39,333 nucleotides of DNA from Eshraghiella sp964441705 (GCA_964441705.1 CAYTWF010000021.1:1-39333); one strand, 5' to 3'; counted from the first letter of the stretch, positions 24,485 to 33,954 are shown. Notes: generated by a model from the sequence alone, not told the origin. A program made the numbers and translations.

Positions 24485-24557
24485 TCCGTATGTATGTCTT
24501 ATCAGGCATTCAAAGACATTAAGTTTCCTGCTTCCGTTTGGAAGGTCATAGGTCCAA

Positions 24558-24947
24558 CTACACTAATACGGCTCCATCTATATTGGTATATATATTCTCA
24601 CCCTCGTTACCCTTTTCCATTGCTGTAACTACGGTATTGTTCTGTGTATTAACGATAAATGCGTAATTATCCATTAATACAAGTGATTCCTTGATTCCCT
24701 TCTCTGTGCTAAGCTGTGCTCCTTTTTGGAGTCTGTCAAGCTGGTCATCTGAAAGACTGATATTTCTGTCTGTAAGTCTTTGACTTGCATGCTTTGAAAA
24801 TCTTACAGTGGAGCTTTCCACCTTCTGCTGCAGCACATCTTCAAAAGAAACTGTAGGCCGTGAATTAACCGGCTTATTGGTATTCTGATTAAGATACTGT
24901 CCTGTGACCTGTTCAATCGAAGAAAATCCGGTGTTTTTGATATCCAT
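24558..24947 (-). CDS. Flagellar operon protein, TIGR02530 type
   Basis: A 129-aa soluble protein. The central part 'FSKHASQRLTDRNISLSDDQ' and the later 'LVLMDNYAFIVNTQNNTVVT' match the TIGR02530 'flagellar operon protein' family, which occurs between flgD and flgE in many Firmicutes and some Proteobacteria. The position here is exactly that. Its function is not known to me; a role in hook assembly is plausible from context. The start ATG follows GGCAGGA, 27 bp after flgD. Confidence 0.9.
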   Translation of the reverse strand: MDIKNTGFSSIEQVTGQYLNQNTNKPVNSRPTVSFEDVLQQKVESSTVRFSKHASQRLTDRNISLSDDQLDRLQKGAQLSTEKGIKESLVLMDNYAFIVNTQNNTVVTAMEKGNEGENIYTNIDGAVLV

Positions 24948-24974
24948 ATCCTGCCGCCTTTCTACCTATGTTCA

Positions 24975-25556
24975 TCAGGTACTGCTCTTATCAGTGCTCT
25001 CTGCCGCATCTGTTTTGTCACCGATGTCTGTTTTGTCACCACTGTCAGCTTTGTCATCACTTCCCGCTGCATCAGTTGTATCCTTACCATCTGCAGATCC
25101 ATCCGCCTCTGCCATCAGCTTGTTGTAATAGTCCTCATCAACTACTGAATATAACGTATCAAGCTTATACAGATAATCATTAACTGAAAGATATACTCCA
25201 TCGCTTCGTTTCTCAATACACTGAACCACTCCGCTGACGTAATTAATCTCTCCATCTGTTCCGGTTGATGCTGCAAGAATTACTCTTTTTCCTACCAGAT
25301 TAGAAGCACCCTGTTCATCCATTGCATCTCCAAGGTTCTGAAGCTCTTCAACCTGTGAAAAAGAAGACATTTGTGATACCCAGTCAGTATTGGAGGACGG
25401 CTCTAATGGGTCCTGGTATTTCATCTCTGCTGCAAGTATCTGTAAAAAAGAATCCTTGTTCATCGAATCAGAGCCTGTAGTCTTCTCCGACGTATTGGTA
25501 CTGGATGTGTAATTAGCAACTACCTTTCCATCTACCACCTGCGCTGTTATTGCCAT
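24975..25556 (-). CDS. flgD: Hook assembly scaffold FlgD with acidic repeat tail
   Basis: A 193-aa FlgD, the cap that assists hook polymerisation. The conserved segment is 'DSFLQILAAEMKYQDPLEPS' (about residues 34-53) with 'DWVSQMSSFSQVEELQNLGD' after it, followed by a small beta domain (about 85-140). The tail (about 150-193) is made of Asp, Lys, Thr, Ser and Gly with repeated DKTD/DKAD units and replaces the Ig/tudor hybrid region of larger FlgD proteins. It lies 12 bp after fliK with an AGGAG site. Confidence 0.94.
   Translation of the reverse strand: MAITAQVVDGKVVANYTSSTNTSEKTTGSDSMNKDSFLQILAAEMKYQDPLEPSSNTDWVSQMSSFSQVEELQNLGDAMDEQGASNLVGKRVILAASTGTDGEINYVSGVVQCIEKRSDGVYLSVNDYLYKLDTLYSVVDEDYYNKLMAEADGSADGKDTTDAAGSDDKADSGDKTDIGDKTDAAESTDKSST
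25009..25062. repeat. Three 18-bp tandem repeats in the flgD tail
   Basis: Units at 25009-25026, 25027-25044 and 25045-25062. The first two differ at only three end bases (GATG against ACTG), and the third is more diverged. They encode the repeated Gly/Ser-Asp-Lys-Thr-Asp pattern in the tail. The length is a multiple of three, so copy number can change without a frameshift. Confidence 0.8.
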
Positions 25557-25568
25557 TTTTTCATCTCC

Positions 25569-27002
25569 TTATGCTGTTAAATTAACACTGTTTCCATCTG
25601 CTTCCATTATCTTCTGCTCAAGCTGTGCTGCCATATCTTCCTCTGCCGGTAATTCGTCTGCCCCACGGAATCTTCTTCCTGTAAAGCCTCTCTCCTCATT
25701 ATTCTGAGATGAGCTGTTATCTGCATTGGCATCAAAACCCTGACTGGCAACTGTCACTTCAATATCCGCAACCTTAATACCCTGATTGTTAAGATTTTCC
25801 TTAAGCTGTGCTACCTGGCTTTCAATAACATTCTTAACTGCCTCATTCTGCGCAACAATCGATGCTGTTACAACGCCATCTCTTGAAGCAACATTAAGAC
25901 TTACTTTGCCAAGATTTTCAGGTGTAAGCTGAATTTCCATTGATGTTGTATCCGGAGTAAAATTAACCTTCACCGCATCCATCATCTGATTAATAATGTC
26001 TGACGCATTGACCTGATACATTTCGCCAAAGCTTTGGGCTGCTGCAAGATTATCTGTTACCGCACCGGTAAGATTCTGCACAAGATTCTGGGCAAATGCC
26101 ATGCCGCTCTCTTCCTTTGACTCATGTTCAAAAGAATTGTTATTGCTGCCTTGCTGTCCATCCTTCTCAGTCTGTACTGCTGTTCCAGTATACTGCGTGG
26201 TCTCTGAGGTAATCTCATTGTTCTTAAGTGTAATCTCAACTGTCTTACCAGTCTCGGCGTCAAGAACTACTGTAGCCTTAACCTGTGCTTCACTATCCGC
26301 ATATTCCTCGCCAGAATCAGTATTACTGTCTCCGACATCCATCTGTGGTGCTGATGTCATAGCCGTATTATCTGATTCTTCATTTGGTACAACAGTTTGT
26401 GTCTGCTGATTAATCATCTCCACAAGCTGGTCAACAGAAATATCTGCCTTTTGAGCTGACTGTTCAACAATATCCGTTATGGAATTAATCAGACTTTTAA
26501 GCTGACCTGACATTACATCATCTGTTACAATTGCTGCTGCATCTGTATCCATCGACATTGCAACAATATTAACAAGGTTCTGTGGAATCAACAGCTTGTC
26601 CGGTGTAATTCCCAGCTCTGCCATCATATTCTCCAGCTCTTCATCTGTAATTTTCAGAGTATCCTTAATAACATCCTTAATCTGTTCTACTGTATCACTG
26701 ACAATGTTATTTCTAACATCATCCGTCATATTCTCTGACTGGGATGTATTCTTAATAATGTCTCTCGTCTTGTTGCCATAATCCGATGTCTGTCTGGTGT
26801 CCTGGCTCTTAATGCTGTTTACAGCATCTGCCGGTCTGATATTAGAAGTCAAATCCGTTGATGTTGTTGAGGCTGAAATGTTCATAAAGCTCTGAAAGCT
26901 GTTCTCAGTGTTAACTGCAAAGGAAAAAGTATTGCTCTGTGCTGCCATATTAAGCAAGGTTGCTTTAATATCTGCACCTGAGGATACATTTCCTGTTGTC
27001 AT
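25569..27002 (-). CDS. fliK: Flagellar hook-length control protein FliK
   Basis: A 477-aa secreted ruler. The N-terminal two thirds are low-complexity and Ser/Thr/Asp/Gln-rich, as in other FliK proteins. The C-terminal Flg_hook domain (about 330-420) has 'MEIQLTPENLGKVSLNVASR' and 'NLNNQGIKVADIEVTVAS'. It measures hook length during export and acts on FlhB (14470-15582) to switch substrate class. A strong AAAGGAGG site precedes ATG at 27002. The position between the ylxF/motE-like gene and flgD is the B. subtilis order. Confidence 0.93.
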   Translation of the reverse strand: MTTGNVSSGADIKATLLNMAAQSNTFSFAVNTENSFQSFMNISASTTSTDLTSNIRPADAVNSIKSQDTRQTSDYGNKTRDIIKNTSQSENMTDDVRNNIVSDTVEQIKDVIKDTLKITDEELENMMAELGITPDKLLIPQNLVNIVAMSMDTDAAAIVTDDVMSGQLKSLINSITDIVEQSAQKADISVDQLVEMINQQTQTVVPNEESDNTAMTSAPQMDVGDSNTDSGEEYADSEAQVKATVVLDAETGKTVEITLKNNEITSETTQYTGTAVQTEKDGQQGSNNNSFEHESKEESGMAFAQNLVQNLTGAVTDNLAAAQSFGEMYQVNASDIINQMMDAVKVNFTPDTTSMEIQLTPENLGKVSLNVASRDGVVTASIVAQNEAVKNVIESQVAQLKENLNNQGIKVADIEVTVASQGFDANADNSSSQNNEERGFTGRRFRGADELPAEEDMAAQLEQKIMEADGNSVNLTA

Positions 27003-27053
27003 GTTCGTTCCTCCTTTCCTTAAAAATATATATGAATAATCAGATTGCTCTGT

Positions 27054-27830
27054 CTATTCCTCTGTTGGATATATAAGTAACGTCAGCTTGGCAGCAAGTG
27101 TGCTGTCCATGGCTGCAAGTATATCTCCTGCTTTATCTTTTTTCATACAGGAAAGGATATGTGCAACCTTCTCCAAATCTCCTGTCATCTCCTCGAAAAC
27201 ACTGGCAGCAGCCGTGGCCTTCATAGAAGAATAATAATCTGCAAGATTTTGTATTACCTGGTCCATTGCAAGCTGCTCTGTTACCTGTCTGTAAATCTCT
27301 GCAGCATTGTCAGGGTCCATTTCCTCATACCATGACTTATATGTATCTATATCGGGTGCATTGTCCGCGTAGACAACCTCCTCATCGAATTTTTTCTTCA
27401 ATTGTTCAAAATAAGTCTGATTTTCCTCATAGGCCTTAAGTCTTTCATTTTCAGCCTGAAGTGTGGAAATCGTCTCAGCATTCTCATCGCTGTTGCTCTT
27501 GTAGATTGCCACCTCATTTTCCAACTCGTTGATTCTGTCGATTGCCTCCTGAAGTGTGGTATAGGTAACTCCTGTATCAGAGCTTAACCCTGTCTCCCCG
27601 GTGTCAGGAAGTATCTTGTTAATAACCGGAACATCCTTTAATACAGGTGCCAGAACTGAGCTTCCAAATCCGCCCACATCCAGCTTAATCAGTAGTGCAA
27701 ATATGGCAATCCATATGAGAACTATGAATACGGCAATAAGGGAGGTCATTACTTTACTTTTCTTTTTTCCACCTGATTCCTCATCATCAAGGTCATCATT
27801 ATCGTCGATGATATCATCATTTTTAGCCAT
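27054..27830 (-). CDS. ylxF: YlxF/MotE-like membrane protein with MgtE-N-type domain
   Basis: A 258-aa protein: acidic N-terminal tail, one membrane helix (about 30-50), a long coiled coil (about 90-150) and a C-terminal helical domain with 'WYEEMDPDNAAEIYRQV' and 'CMKKDKAGDILAAMD', which resembles the intracellular N domain of MgtE. This is the MotE/YlxF layout. Rhizobial MotE is a chaperone for the stator-associated MotC; the B. subtilis YlxF role is poorly known. The place between fliJ and fliK is the same as B. subtilis ylxF. Ribosome binding site AAAGGAG. Confidence 0.87.
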   Translation of the reverse strand: MAKNDDIIDDNDDLDDEESGGKKKSKVMTSLIAVFIVLIWIAIFALLIKLDVGGFGSSVLAPVLKDVPVINKILPDTGETGLSSDTGVTYTTLQEAIDRINELENEVAIYKSNSDENAETISTLQAENERLKAYEENQTYFEQLKKKFDEEVVYADNAPDIDTYKSWYEEMDPDNAAEIYRQVTEQLAMDQVIQNLADYYSSMKATAAASVFEEMTGDLEKVAHILSCMKKDKAGDILAAMDSTLAAKLTLLIYPTEE

Positions 27831-27841
27831 AACATGCTCCT

Positions 27842-28297
27842 TTAACTGTCTTTTTTAACTGTATTGCCAAAGCGGTAGCTTACCAGCTCGTCTATTTCTT
27901 TTTTCTCCTGCGCATTAAGCTCCAGCAGAAAATTATCAAAAGCCCTTTCACGAAGCTTTTCGTGGGTCTTTCTGTCCTTCATAACATCATTAAGTCTTGC
28001 CCTTGCCAGCTCAAAATTCTTCTCTGCGACCTTCACATTAACAATCTGTTCCTTCATCTGCTCCTTGTGATAATCAATGGCATTACGGGCATCCATAAGC
28101 TCTCTCACATTAAGCGAACCCTGTGCCTGCTGCCTGTATCCATCCTCAAGCTGCCTTTTCCTTATGAACATTTGTTCGAGTTTTCGTTGTTCATCATTAA
28201 GCTTCTGCCTTGCATTGGCATATGCAGACTTTGCCTGGGCTTCCATTTTATATTTAATATCCAGGACATTTTGCAGCCTGTATACAAACTTAGCCAT
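27842..28297 (-). CDS. fliJ: Flagellar export ATPase stalk protein FliJ
   Basis: A 151-aa, nearly all-helical coiled-coil protein, 'FVYRLQNVLDIKYKMEAQAK' at the start and a Lys/Glu-rich heptad pattern through residue 135. It is the stalk of the FliI ATPase ring and links it to FlhA. Composition, length (B. subtilis FliJ is 147) and position after fliI support the call. It starts 15 bp after fliI with an AGGGTGA site. Confidence 0.93.
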   Translation of the reverse strand: MAKFVYRLQNVLDIKYKMEAQAKSAYANARQKLNDEQRKLEQMFIRKRQLEDGYRQQAQGSLNVRELMDARNAIDYHKEQMKEQIVNVKVAEKNFELARARLNDVMKDRKTHEKLRERAFDNFLLELNAQEKKEIDELVSYRFGNTVKKDS

Positions 28298-28312
28298 CTA
28301 ATCACCCTCTGT

Positions 28313-29641
28313 TTATCTGGACTTGTTATCAGTACCCTCCTGCTGTGCAAACACAGCCTCAAGCTGCTGCATTTCTTCCTCAAAGGTCAGCTTTTCATCA
28401 GTTGCCTGCATCAAAAAGCCATTAACCTGATTAATTTTGCTTATTGCATAATCAATGTCCTTATTGGTGCCGTTTTTATAAGCGCCAATGTTAATAAGGT
28501 CCTCTGACTCGGTGTAGGTTGCCATAATATTTTTAACACGCCCTGCCAGCTCCTTCTGTCTTTTGTCCACAATCTGGCTCATGCACCTGGAGATACTTTG
28601 GAGAACATCGATTGCAGGATAATGATTCTTATGTGCCAGCTTTCTGGACAGCATAATGTGTCCATCCAGAATACTTCTTGCAGTATCAGTAATTGGCTCG
28701 TTAAAATCATCTCCATCAACAAGGACTGTGTACAGGCCGGTAATTGAACCCTTATCTGAATTACCTGCTCTTTCAAGCAGCTTAGGCATCTCACTGTACA
28801 TGCTCGGCGGATATCCTCTCGTAACCGGAGGTTCACCGGAGGCAAGTCCAATCTCTCTTTGTGCCATGGAAAAACGTGTCAGGGAATCCATCATTAAAAG
28901 AACATCCCTGCCCTGGTCCCTGAAATATTCAGCAATTGCAGTTGCCGTCTTGGCGGCTTTATTACGAATAAGAGCAGGCTGGTCCGAGGTAGCAACTACC
29001 ACTACACTTCGCTTCATTCCCTCAGGACCTAAGTCTCTCTCGATAAATTCTCTTACCTCTCGTCCTCGCTCACCAATAAGAGCGATTACGTTAATATCTG
29101 CCCTGGTGTTTCTGGCAAACATACCCATAAGTGTACTTTTTCCAACACCACTTCCTGCAAAAATACCAATTCTTTGTCCCTTGCCTATTGTCAAAAGACT
29201 GTCAACTGCTTTAACTCCCAGCGGAAGAATCTCATTAATAATAACTCTTTTCATTGGGTCAGGCGGCTGCGCCGCTACAGGATATTCTTCATAGTTCTCA
29301 ATGGCACCGTCTGACGGATTTCCAAGACCGTCAACTATTTTGCCAAGAAGCTCCTCTCCAACCTTTACGGTCAGAGTTTTGTTGGTATTCTCTACAATAC
29401 ATCCGGGACCAATTCCATTAATTGATTCAAATGGCATAAGAATAATTCTTTTTTCCTTAAAGCCTACAACCTCGGCATTAACATATGCCCCGGGCTCATC
29501 CTTAAGAAGTATATGGCATACGTCATTAAGTCTTGCCTCCGGTCCCATGGATTCTATGGTCAGTCCTACAACCTTGGACACTTTTCCCATTTTTTTGTAA
29601 AAAGTCTTATTAATAAGATTTAGGTATTTTTCTGTATCCAA
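28313..29641 (-). CDS. fliI: Flagellum-specific export ATPase FliI
   Basis: A 442-aa F1-beta-like ATPase. The P-loop 'GIFAGSGVGKST' is at 159-170, followed by 'ALIGERGREVREFIERDLG', the Walker B 'VLLMMDSLTRFSMAQREI' and the sensor region 'GRVKNIMATYTESEDLIN'. It promotes export through the FlhA/FlhB gate. The start codon is TTG at 29641, with GGGAAG about 9 bp upstream; the N-terminal 'YLNLIN' and 'GKVSKVVGLTIES' fit the family, so a later Met is not needed. It lies 21 bp after fliH. Confidence 0.95.
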   Translation of the reverse strand: MDTEKYLNLINKTFYKKMGKVSKVVGLTIESMGPEARLNDVCHILLKDEPGAYVNAEVVGFKEKRIILMPFESINGIGPGCIVENTNKTLTVKVGEELLGKIVDGLGNPSDGAIENYEEYPVAAQPPDPMKRVIINEILPLGVKAVDSLLTIGKGQRIGIFAGSGVGKSTLMGMFARNTRADINVIALIGERGREVREFIERDLGPEGMKRSVVVVATSDQPALIRNKAAKTATAIAEYFRDQGRDVLLMMDSLTRFSMAQREIGLASGEPPVTRGYPPSMYSEMPKLLERAGNSDKGSITGLYTVLVDGDDFNEPITDTARSILDGHIMLSRKLAHKNHYPAIDVLQSISRCMSQIVDKRQKELAGRVKNIMATYTESEDLINIGAYKNGTNKDIDYAISKINQVNGFLMQATDEKLTFEEEMQQLEAVFAQQEGTDNKSR

Positions 29642-29662
29642 TGTGTATCACTTCCCACCAGT

Positions 29663-30490
29663 TCACTTATTCATGCAGCTTAACAGCTTAATATCCTTTA
29701 TCAGATTCTCAAGCTGTATGTCCAGACTACAGTCAAAAACACCTGCGTCCGTCTCAATTATGCACTGATTCCTTTTCAATATTGAATCCCTGCATATGTC
29801 AATATGTATCTCAGAGGATGTTGCTCCATATATCTTGTCCTTATTGGTCATCAGGAACTTATAATCCTCATCACATACCTTTATCAAAAATTCCTTGCAG
29901 ATATCCGCATTACGCATAACATTATCCACAAGATGAAGTATAATATCCTTCTTATCCTCAGCCATTGTATAGGTTACCTTGGAGAACACCTTGATAAGTG
30001 TATCCACAAGCTCAGGCTCTATCTGTGCCTTCATATCCACATATTCCTGCTCAAGCTGTTCTTTTCTTGTGCTGTATTCAGCCTCAAGCTTATTGCGTTC
30101 TTCATTAAGTTCTGCCTGCGCCTGGGCTTTTGCCTGTGCCATTCCATCAGCATAGCCCTGTGCCTTGGCATCCTCTGAAAGCCTTGTGGCATCCTCCCTG
30201 GCTCTAGCTGTAATATCCTCGGCCTGTTTTTTGGCCTCCTCCATAATATCTGCCGGAAGAACTGTGCCGCTCCCCGGAAGCTCCGGGTCAGACACCAGCT
30301 GTTCAACTGTTGCAGCATCAAGCCCGCATACAAATCCATCCTCATCCGGAGTATCTGATTTGACTGCAAAGGAAGGCGTTTTAATTCTGCTCTGCTGCTC
30401 TATTATTGCATTAACCATCTGGTTAGAATCTATAACAAATTTATCAGTTTCTTTGATGATAACATTGTTGTATTTAAGAAGATTAGACAA
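29663..30490 (-). CDS. fliH: Flagellar assembly protein FliH
   Basis: A 275-aa protein. The middle (about 85-150) is Ala/Glu/Gln-rich coiled coil with regular small-residue spacing ('GYADGMAQAKAQAQAELNEE'), and the C-terminal domain (about 155-270) resembles the V/F-ATPase stator-like FliH end. It holds FliI at the export gate and C ring. The likely start is TTG at 30490, which overlaps the fliG end by 8 bp; the GGAGGTGAT inside the last codons of fliG provides the ribosome binding site. No ATG is near. A start at the internal Met22 is possible but would lack such a site. Confidence 0.9.
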   Translation of the reverse strand: MSNLLKYNNVIIKETDKFVIDSNQMVNAIIEQQSRIKTPSFAVKSDTPDEDGFVCGLDAATVEQLVSDPELPGSGTVLPADIMEEAKKQAEDITARAREDATRLSEDAKAQGYADGMAQAKAQAQAELNEERNKLEAEYSTRKEQLEQEYVDMKAQIEPELVDTLIKVFSKVTYTMAEDKKDIILHLVDNVMRNADICKEFLIKVCDEDYKFLMTNKDKIYGATSSEIHIDICRDSILKRNQCIIETDAGVFDCSLDIQLENLIKDIKLLSCMNK

Positions 30491-31496
30491 TTATCTCATC
30501 ACCTCCACCACGGGATATAACGATTTCACCTGAATCCTCAAGCTTACGGACAATATTAACAATCTTCTGCTGTGCCTCTTCAACATCCTTAAGTCTGACA
30601 GGACCCATAAAGTCCATATCCTCCTTAATCATTGCAGCAAGACGCTTGGAAAGATTATTAAATATAACATTCTGAACCTCTTCATTGGCGTTCTTGAGCG
30701 CAATTGCAAGGTCATTATTATCAACATCACGAAGAACTCTCTGAATAGCTCTGTCATCAAGAGAAAGAATATCCTCAAATACAAACATTTTCCTTCTAAT
30801 CTCATCAGCAAGCTCTGGGTCCTCAATTTCCAGGGTTTCAAGAATATGTCTCTCTGTTCCACGGTCAACGGCATTAAGTATCTCAACAATCGCATCAACA
30901 CCACCGATAATGGTGTAATCCTGGTTGACAAGAGATGCCAGCTTACGTTCCAGAACTCCCTCAACCTCTTTAATAACGTCAGGAGAGGTTCTGTCCATGG
31001 TAGCAATTCTTTTGGCAACATCTGCCTGCTTTTCAGGCGGCAGTGAGGATATTACCTGGGAGGACTGTGATGGTGACAGATAGGATAAAATAAGTGCTAT
31101 TGTCTGTGGATGCTCATCCTGAATAAAGTTAAGGAGCTGTCCCGGGTCAGTCTTTCTGATAAATTCAAAAGGACGAACCTGCAGGCTGGCTGTCAGCTTA
31201 CCGATAACATCTTTGGCTTTATCCTGTCCAAGAGCCTTCTCAAGAAGCTCCTTGGCATAAGAAATTCCGCCCTCCGCAATATACTGCTGTGCAAGGCAGA
31301 CCTCGTAGAATTCATTAAGCACCTCATCCTTAGTCTGAGGTGATACACTGCTTGTATTAGCTATTTCCAGCGTAAGCTGTTCTATTTCATCCTCTTTCAG
31401 ATGCTTGAAAATCTCAGCAGATTTCTCTGGTCCAAGTGTAATAAGCAAAACTGCGCTTTTCTGCACCCCGTCCAGGCCTGATTTTGATTTGGCCAT
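30483..31496 (-). CDS. fliG: Flagellar motor switch protein FliG
   Basis: A 337-aa FliG with N domain (about 5-100, binds FliF), middle domain (about 115-190) with 'EHPQTIALILSYLSPSQSSQ', and C-terminal torque domain (about 195-335) containing 'EIRRKMFVFEDILSLDDRAI' with the charged residues that face the stator, then 'EEDMDFMGPVRLKDVEEAQQ'-type ending. ATG at 31496 is chosen, 8 bp after GGAGG; an upstream in-frame TTG at 31511 overlaps that site and is not a credible start. It lies 38 bp after fliF. Confidence 0.96.
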   Translation of the reverse strand: MAKSKSGLDGVQKSAVLLITLGPEKSAEIFKHLKEDEIEQLTLEIANTSSVSPQTKDEVLNEFYEVCLAQQYIAEGGISYAKELLEKALGQDKAKDVIGKLTASLQVRPFEFIRKTDPGQLLNFIQDEHPQTIALILSYLSPSQSSQVISSLPPEKQADVAKRIATMDRTSPDVIKEVEGVLERKLASLVNQDYTIIGGVDAIVEILNAVDRGTERHILETLEIEDPELADEIRRKMFVFEDILSLDDRAIQRVLRDVDNNDLAIALKNANEEVQNVIFNNLSKRLAAMIKEDMDFMGPVRLKDVEEAQQKIVNIVRKLEDSGEIVISRGGGDEIIV

Positions 31497-31534
31497 TATG
31501 TAATCCTCCAAACTAACATTTCTGAATCAATCTA

Positions 31535-33136
31535 TTAATTCCATCCCTCATTCAGCCAGTTCCTAAGCAAAAGAGCAACCGCCTCGGGATTCTCATCCAC
31601 GAATTTCTCTATAGCCTTTCTGGTCTCTGACTTATCCTGAAGGTCAATCTCTTCAACAGACTCCTGCTGTTTTGCTTTAGTGGTTGCAAGCATATCCTCA
31701 ACACTAAGCTCAGGCTCTGTCTCATTAACGGCAACAGGTCTTGTGCTTCTGATAATAATGAATACCAGAAGTCCTGCTATAAGAACCGCAAGTATAATCT
31801 GTACAACAAACCATGGTGATGAGGACGCTGCCTCAGCATCATAGAAAATATTACTCTCGTATCCAAGAATATTAATATTGGCAACCGGAATACCGGTACC
31901 TGTTGACACTGCCTGCACAAACTGATTATCAACCTCTGTTGCAACCGGCTCTGAATTGGCAGCCTTGTACTCCTCCCAGGTCATATCATCAAGAAGACCC
32001 TGAGCTCTTGCATCATCCTCATATACATAATTGGTCTTCATTGCAACAATTGATACACTTGAATTGTCAAATTCAATATTACCCGATGCTCTTGTGGTAG
32101 TTGTAATAGTCTCATCCTGCAGCCATGAATACTCCTCAAGTGAATAGGTCTGTGTATTGCCGGCTGCATCCTGTATCATATATTCTGTATCACTGTCATT
32201 AGATTCTGTTCCCGCTTCTCCAGACGCATCTGTAAGTCCACCCTCTGAATTAACCCTGTAGGTATGCTCCTGCAGGCCCTCATCGGTTCCCTCAGGTGCG
32301 GTATATGCATGCTCAACTATCTCAACATTATCAAAATTAACTACGATATTAGGTGATACTGTAACGTCATTGTACAGCTTAGTGCTAAGAAGCAGCTGCT
32401 GTGCATTGGCAATAATGGCATTCTCAAACTTTGATTGAACCTTCTGACTTGCTGTTGAGCTTGTACCCGTTGTGTCTCCCCCGTAATACAATAGCTGTGC
32501 ATTACTGTCCATAACTACAACATGCTTGGTATTATCGCTGCCAACAAAGGTTGCAAGCATAAGTCCTATAGCCTCCGCCTGCTCACTTGACATTTCCTTG
32601 GTAAGGTCCAGCTGTGCAGTAATGGAAGCATCCTGCTCCTGTGCAAAAATAGTATTGCTGGTATCCGGAAAATCAACATTAACTCTGGCCTCTCTGACAC
32701 CGTCAATAGCCTCAAGGTCTTTCTGGAACTTGGTCTCAAGGTATGCCTTATAAAGCTTCTGCTTATCTGACTCAGTTGTTGAAAGTCCTCCTGAGGTGGC
32801 ATCCTCCAATGTATATCCATCTGCTGAAATATTATTAGAACCAAGCACAAGCTTAGCCTCTACATAATCAGCCTCATCTACACGAATAACATTGCCTGAG
32901 TCAACCGTACATGTAATGTCATTGTCCGTAAGAAGACTTCTGACCTGCACTGCCTCTGATTCCGAACTGCATTCACGTAGAACGACCTTGGATGGTCTTG
33001 AAAAAACAACAGCAAGAATAACTATTGTAACAACAATAGCTGCAAAAATTATTATAAACAGTGTTCTCTGTTTTTTGTTGAACTTCAACCAGAAATCTTT
33101 TATTCTCTGAAGTATTGCTTTCAGTCTTTCCTGCAT
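31535..33136 (-). CDS. fliF: Flagellar MS-ring protein FliF
   Basis: A 533-aa FliF. Two membrane helices flank the periplasmic-type part: residues about 25-46 ('IIIFAAIVVTIVILAVVFS') and about 447-468 ('VVQIILAVLIAGLLVFIII'). Ring-building motifs follow the first helix ('ALLVFS'-type region, 'SEAVQVRSLLTDNDI', 'DGVREARVNVDFP', 'ASITAQLDL'). The short C-terminal tail 'AIEKFVDENPEAVALLLRNWL' binds FliG. It is the base on which the flagellum is built. The ATG follows AGGGAGA, 18 bp after fliE. Confidence 0.97.
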   Translation of the reverse strand: MQERLKAILQRIKDFWLKFNKKQRTLFIIIFAAIVVTIVILAVVFSRPSKVVLRECSSESEAVQVRSLLTDNDITCTVDSGNVIRVDEADYVEAKLVLGSNNISADGYTLEDATSGGLSTTESDKQKLYKAYLETKFQKDLEAIDGVREARVNVDFPDTSNTIFAQEQDASITAQLDLTKEMSSEQAEAIGLMLATFVGSDNTKHVVVMDSNAQLLYYGGDTTGTSSTASQKVQSKFENAIIANAQQLLLSTKLYNDVTVSPNIVVNFDNVEIVEHAYTAPEGTDEGLQEHTYRVNSEGGLTDASGEAGTESNDSDTEYMIQDAAGNTQTYSLEEYSWLQDETITTTTRASGNIEFDNSSVSIVAMKTNYVYEDDARAQGLLDDMTWEEYKAANSEPVATEVDNQFVQAVSTGTGIPVANINILGYESNIFYDAEAASSSPWFVVQIILAVLIAGLLVFIIIRSTRPVAVNETEPELSVEDMLATTKAKQQESVEEIDLQDKSETRKAIEKFVDENPEAVALLLRNWLNEGWN

Positions 33137-33154
33137 GATGTATCTCCCTAATTA

Positions 33155-33496
33155 TTAAATCTGAATATTCATTATCTCTTTATATGCTGTTAACAGTTGG
33201 TTCTTAACTGCTACTGTATACTGCAGTGACAGATTAGCCTTCTGTTCAATTACTGCAAGCTCATGGGTATTGGTAAGCTCTCCTGTTGCATAAGCAACCT
33301 CAGCCTTCTGCGCATCCTGCAGATATGTATTAGTGCTGTCAACCATGTTAACCGCCGCATTGTATATTCCATCAAACACACTGGAATCAGACGTGCCTGT
33401 TGCAGAGCTAAGTGCTGTGCTGCCTGTAGTTCCTGTACTAAGAATATTATTAATACTGCCTGATGTAATATTAAGCAGTGATGATAAATCGCTCAC
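33155..33496 (-). CDS. fliE: MS ring-rod junction protein FliE
   Basis: A 113-aa FliE. The family part is 'YNAAVNMVDSTNTYLQDAQK' and 'LAVIEQKANLSLQYTVAVKN' near the C-terminus, ending 'LLTAYKEIMNIQI'. It joins the MS ring to the rod and is needed to begin rod export. The start codon is GTG at 33496, with GGAGGTAGG just upstream overlapping the flgC stop region. The Ser/Thr/Gly-rich first 40 residues are variable in this family. Confidence 0.95.
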   Translation of the reverse strand: MSDLSSLLNITSGSINNILSTGTTGSTALSSATGTSDSSVFDGIYNAAVNMVDSTNTYLQDAQKAEVAYATGELTNTHELAVIEQKANLSLQYTVAVKNQLLTAYKEIMNIQI

Positions 33497-33510
33497 TTAT
33501 CCTACCTCCA

Positions 33511-33954
33511 TTACTCCATTAATTTGAGACCACCTGAGGCAAGATTCTTGGATGCCTCAAAAGCAGTTGCATTGGCCTGGTATGACCTTGATGCATCAAT
33601 CAAATCCGTCATCTCAGTTACGACATTAACATTAGGATACGTAACATATCCATTCTCATCCGCATCCGGATGGGATGGGTCATATACCAGATTCATATCA
33701 GTATCTGTATCATTAGTAATTCCGGTTACTTTAACTCCACTGCTCATACCGCTTATTGTTCTGTTAAGAACTGCACTAAAAGAGGCTGCTGTGGATTTTT
33801 TCTCTGTAAGAACCACATTCTTGCGGACATATGCTCCGCCCTCGCTGGTTCTTGTTGTACTGGCATTAGCAATATTCTCTGAAATAACATCCGTTCTTAA
33901 TCGCTGTGCTGTCATTCCGGATGCACTTATATCCATTCCTGTAAATAAAGACAT
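33511..33954 (-). CDS. flgC: Flagellar proximal rod protein FlgC
   Basis: A 147-aa rod protein with 'MSLFTGMDISASGMTAQRLR', 'ISENIANASTT', and the C-terminal 'EMTDLIDASRSYQANATAFE'. ATG at 33954 is chosen: it matches the family start and GGAG lies 6 bp upstream. The in-frame TTG at 33966 overlaps that ribosome binding site and is rejected. It follows flgB by 41 bp. Confidence 0.96.
   Translation of the reverse strand: MSLFTGMDISASGMTAQRLRTDVISENIANASTTRTSEGGAYVRKNVVLTEKKSTAASFSAVLNRTISGMSSGVKVTGITNDTDTDMNLVYDPSHPDADENGYVTYPNVNVVTEMTDLIDASRSYQANATAFEASKNLASGGLKLME

Noticed and set aside
30483..31511. Longer fliG starting at TTG 31511
   Set aside because: The TTG overlaps GGAGG that serves ATG 31496.
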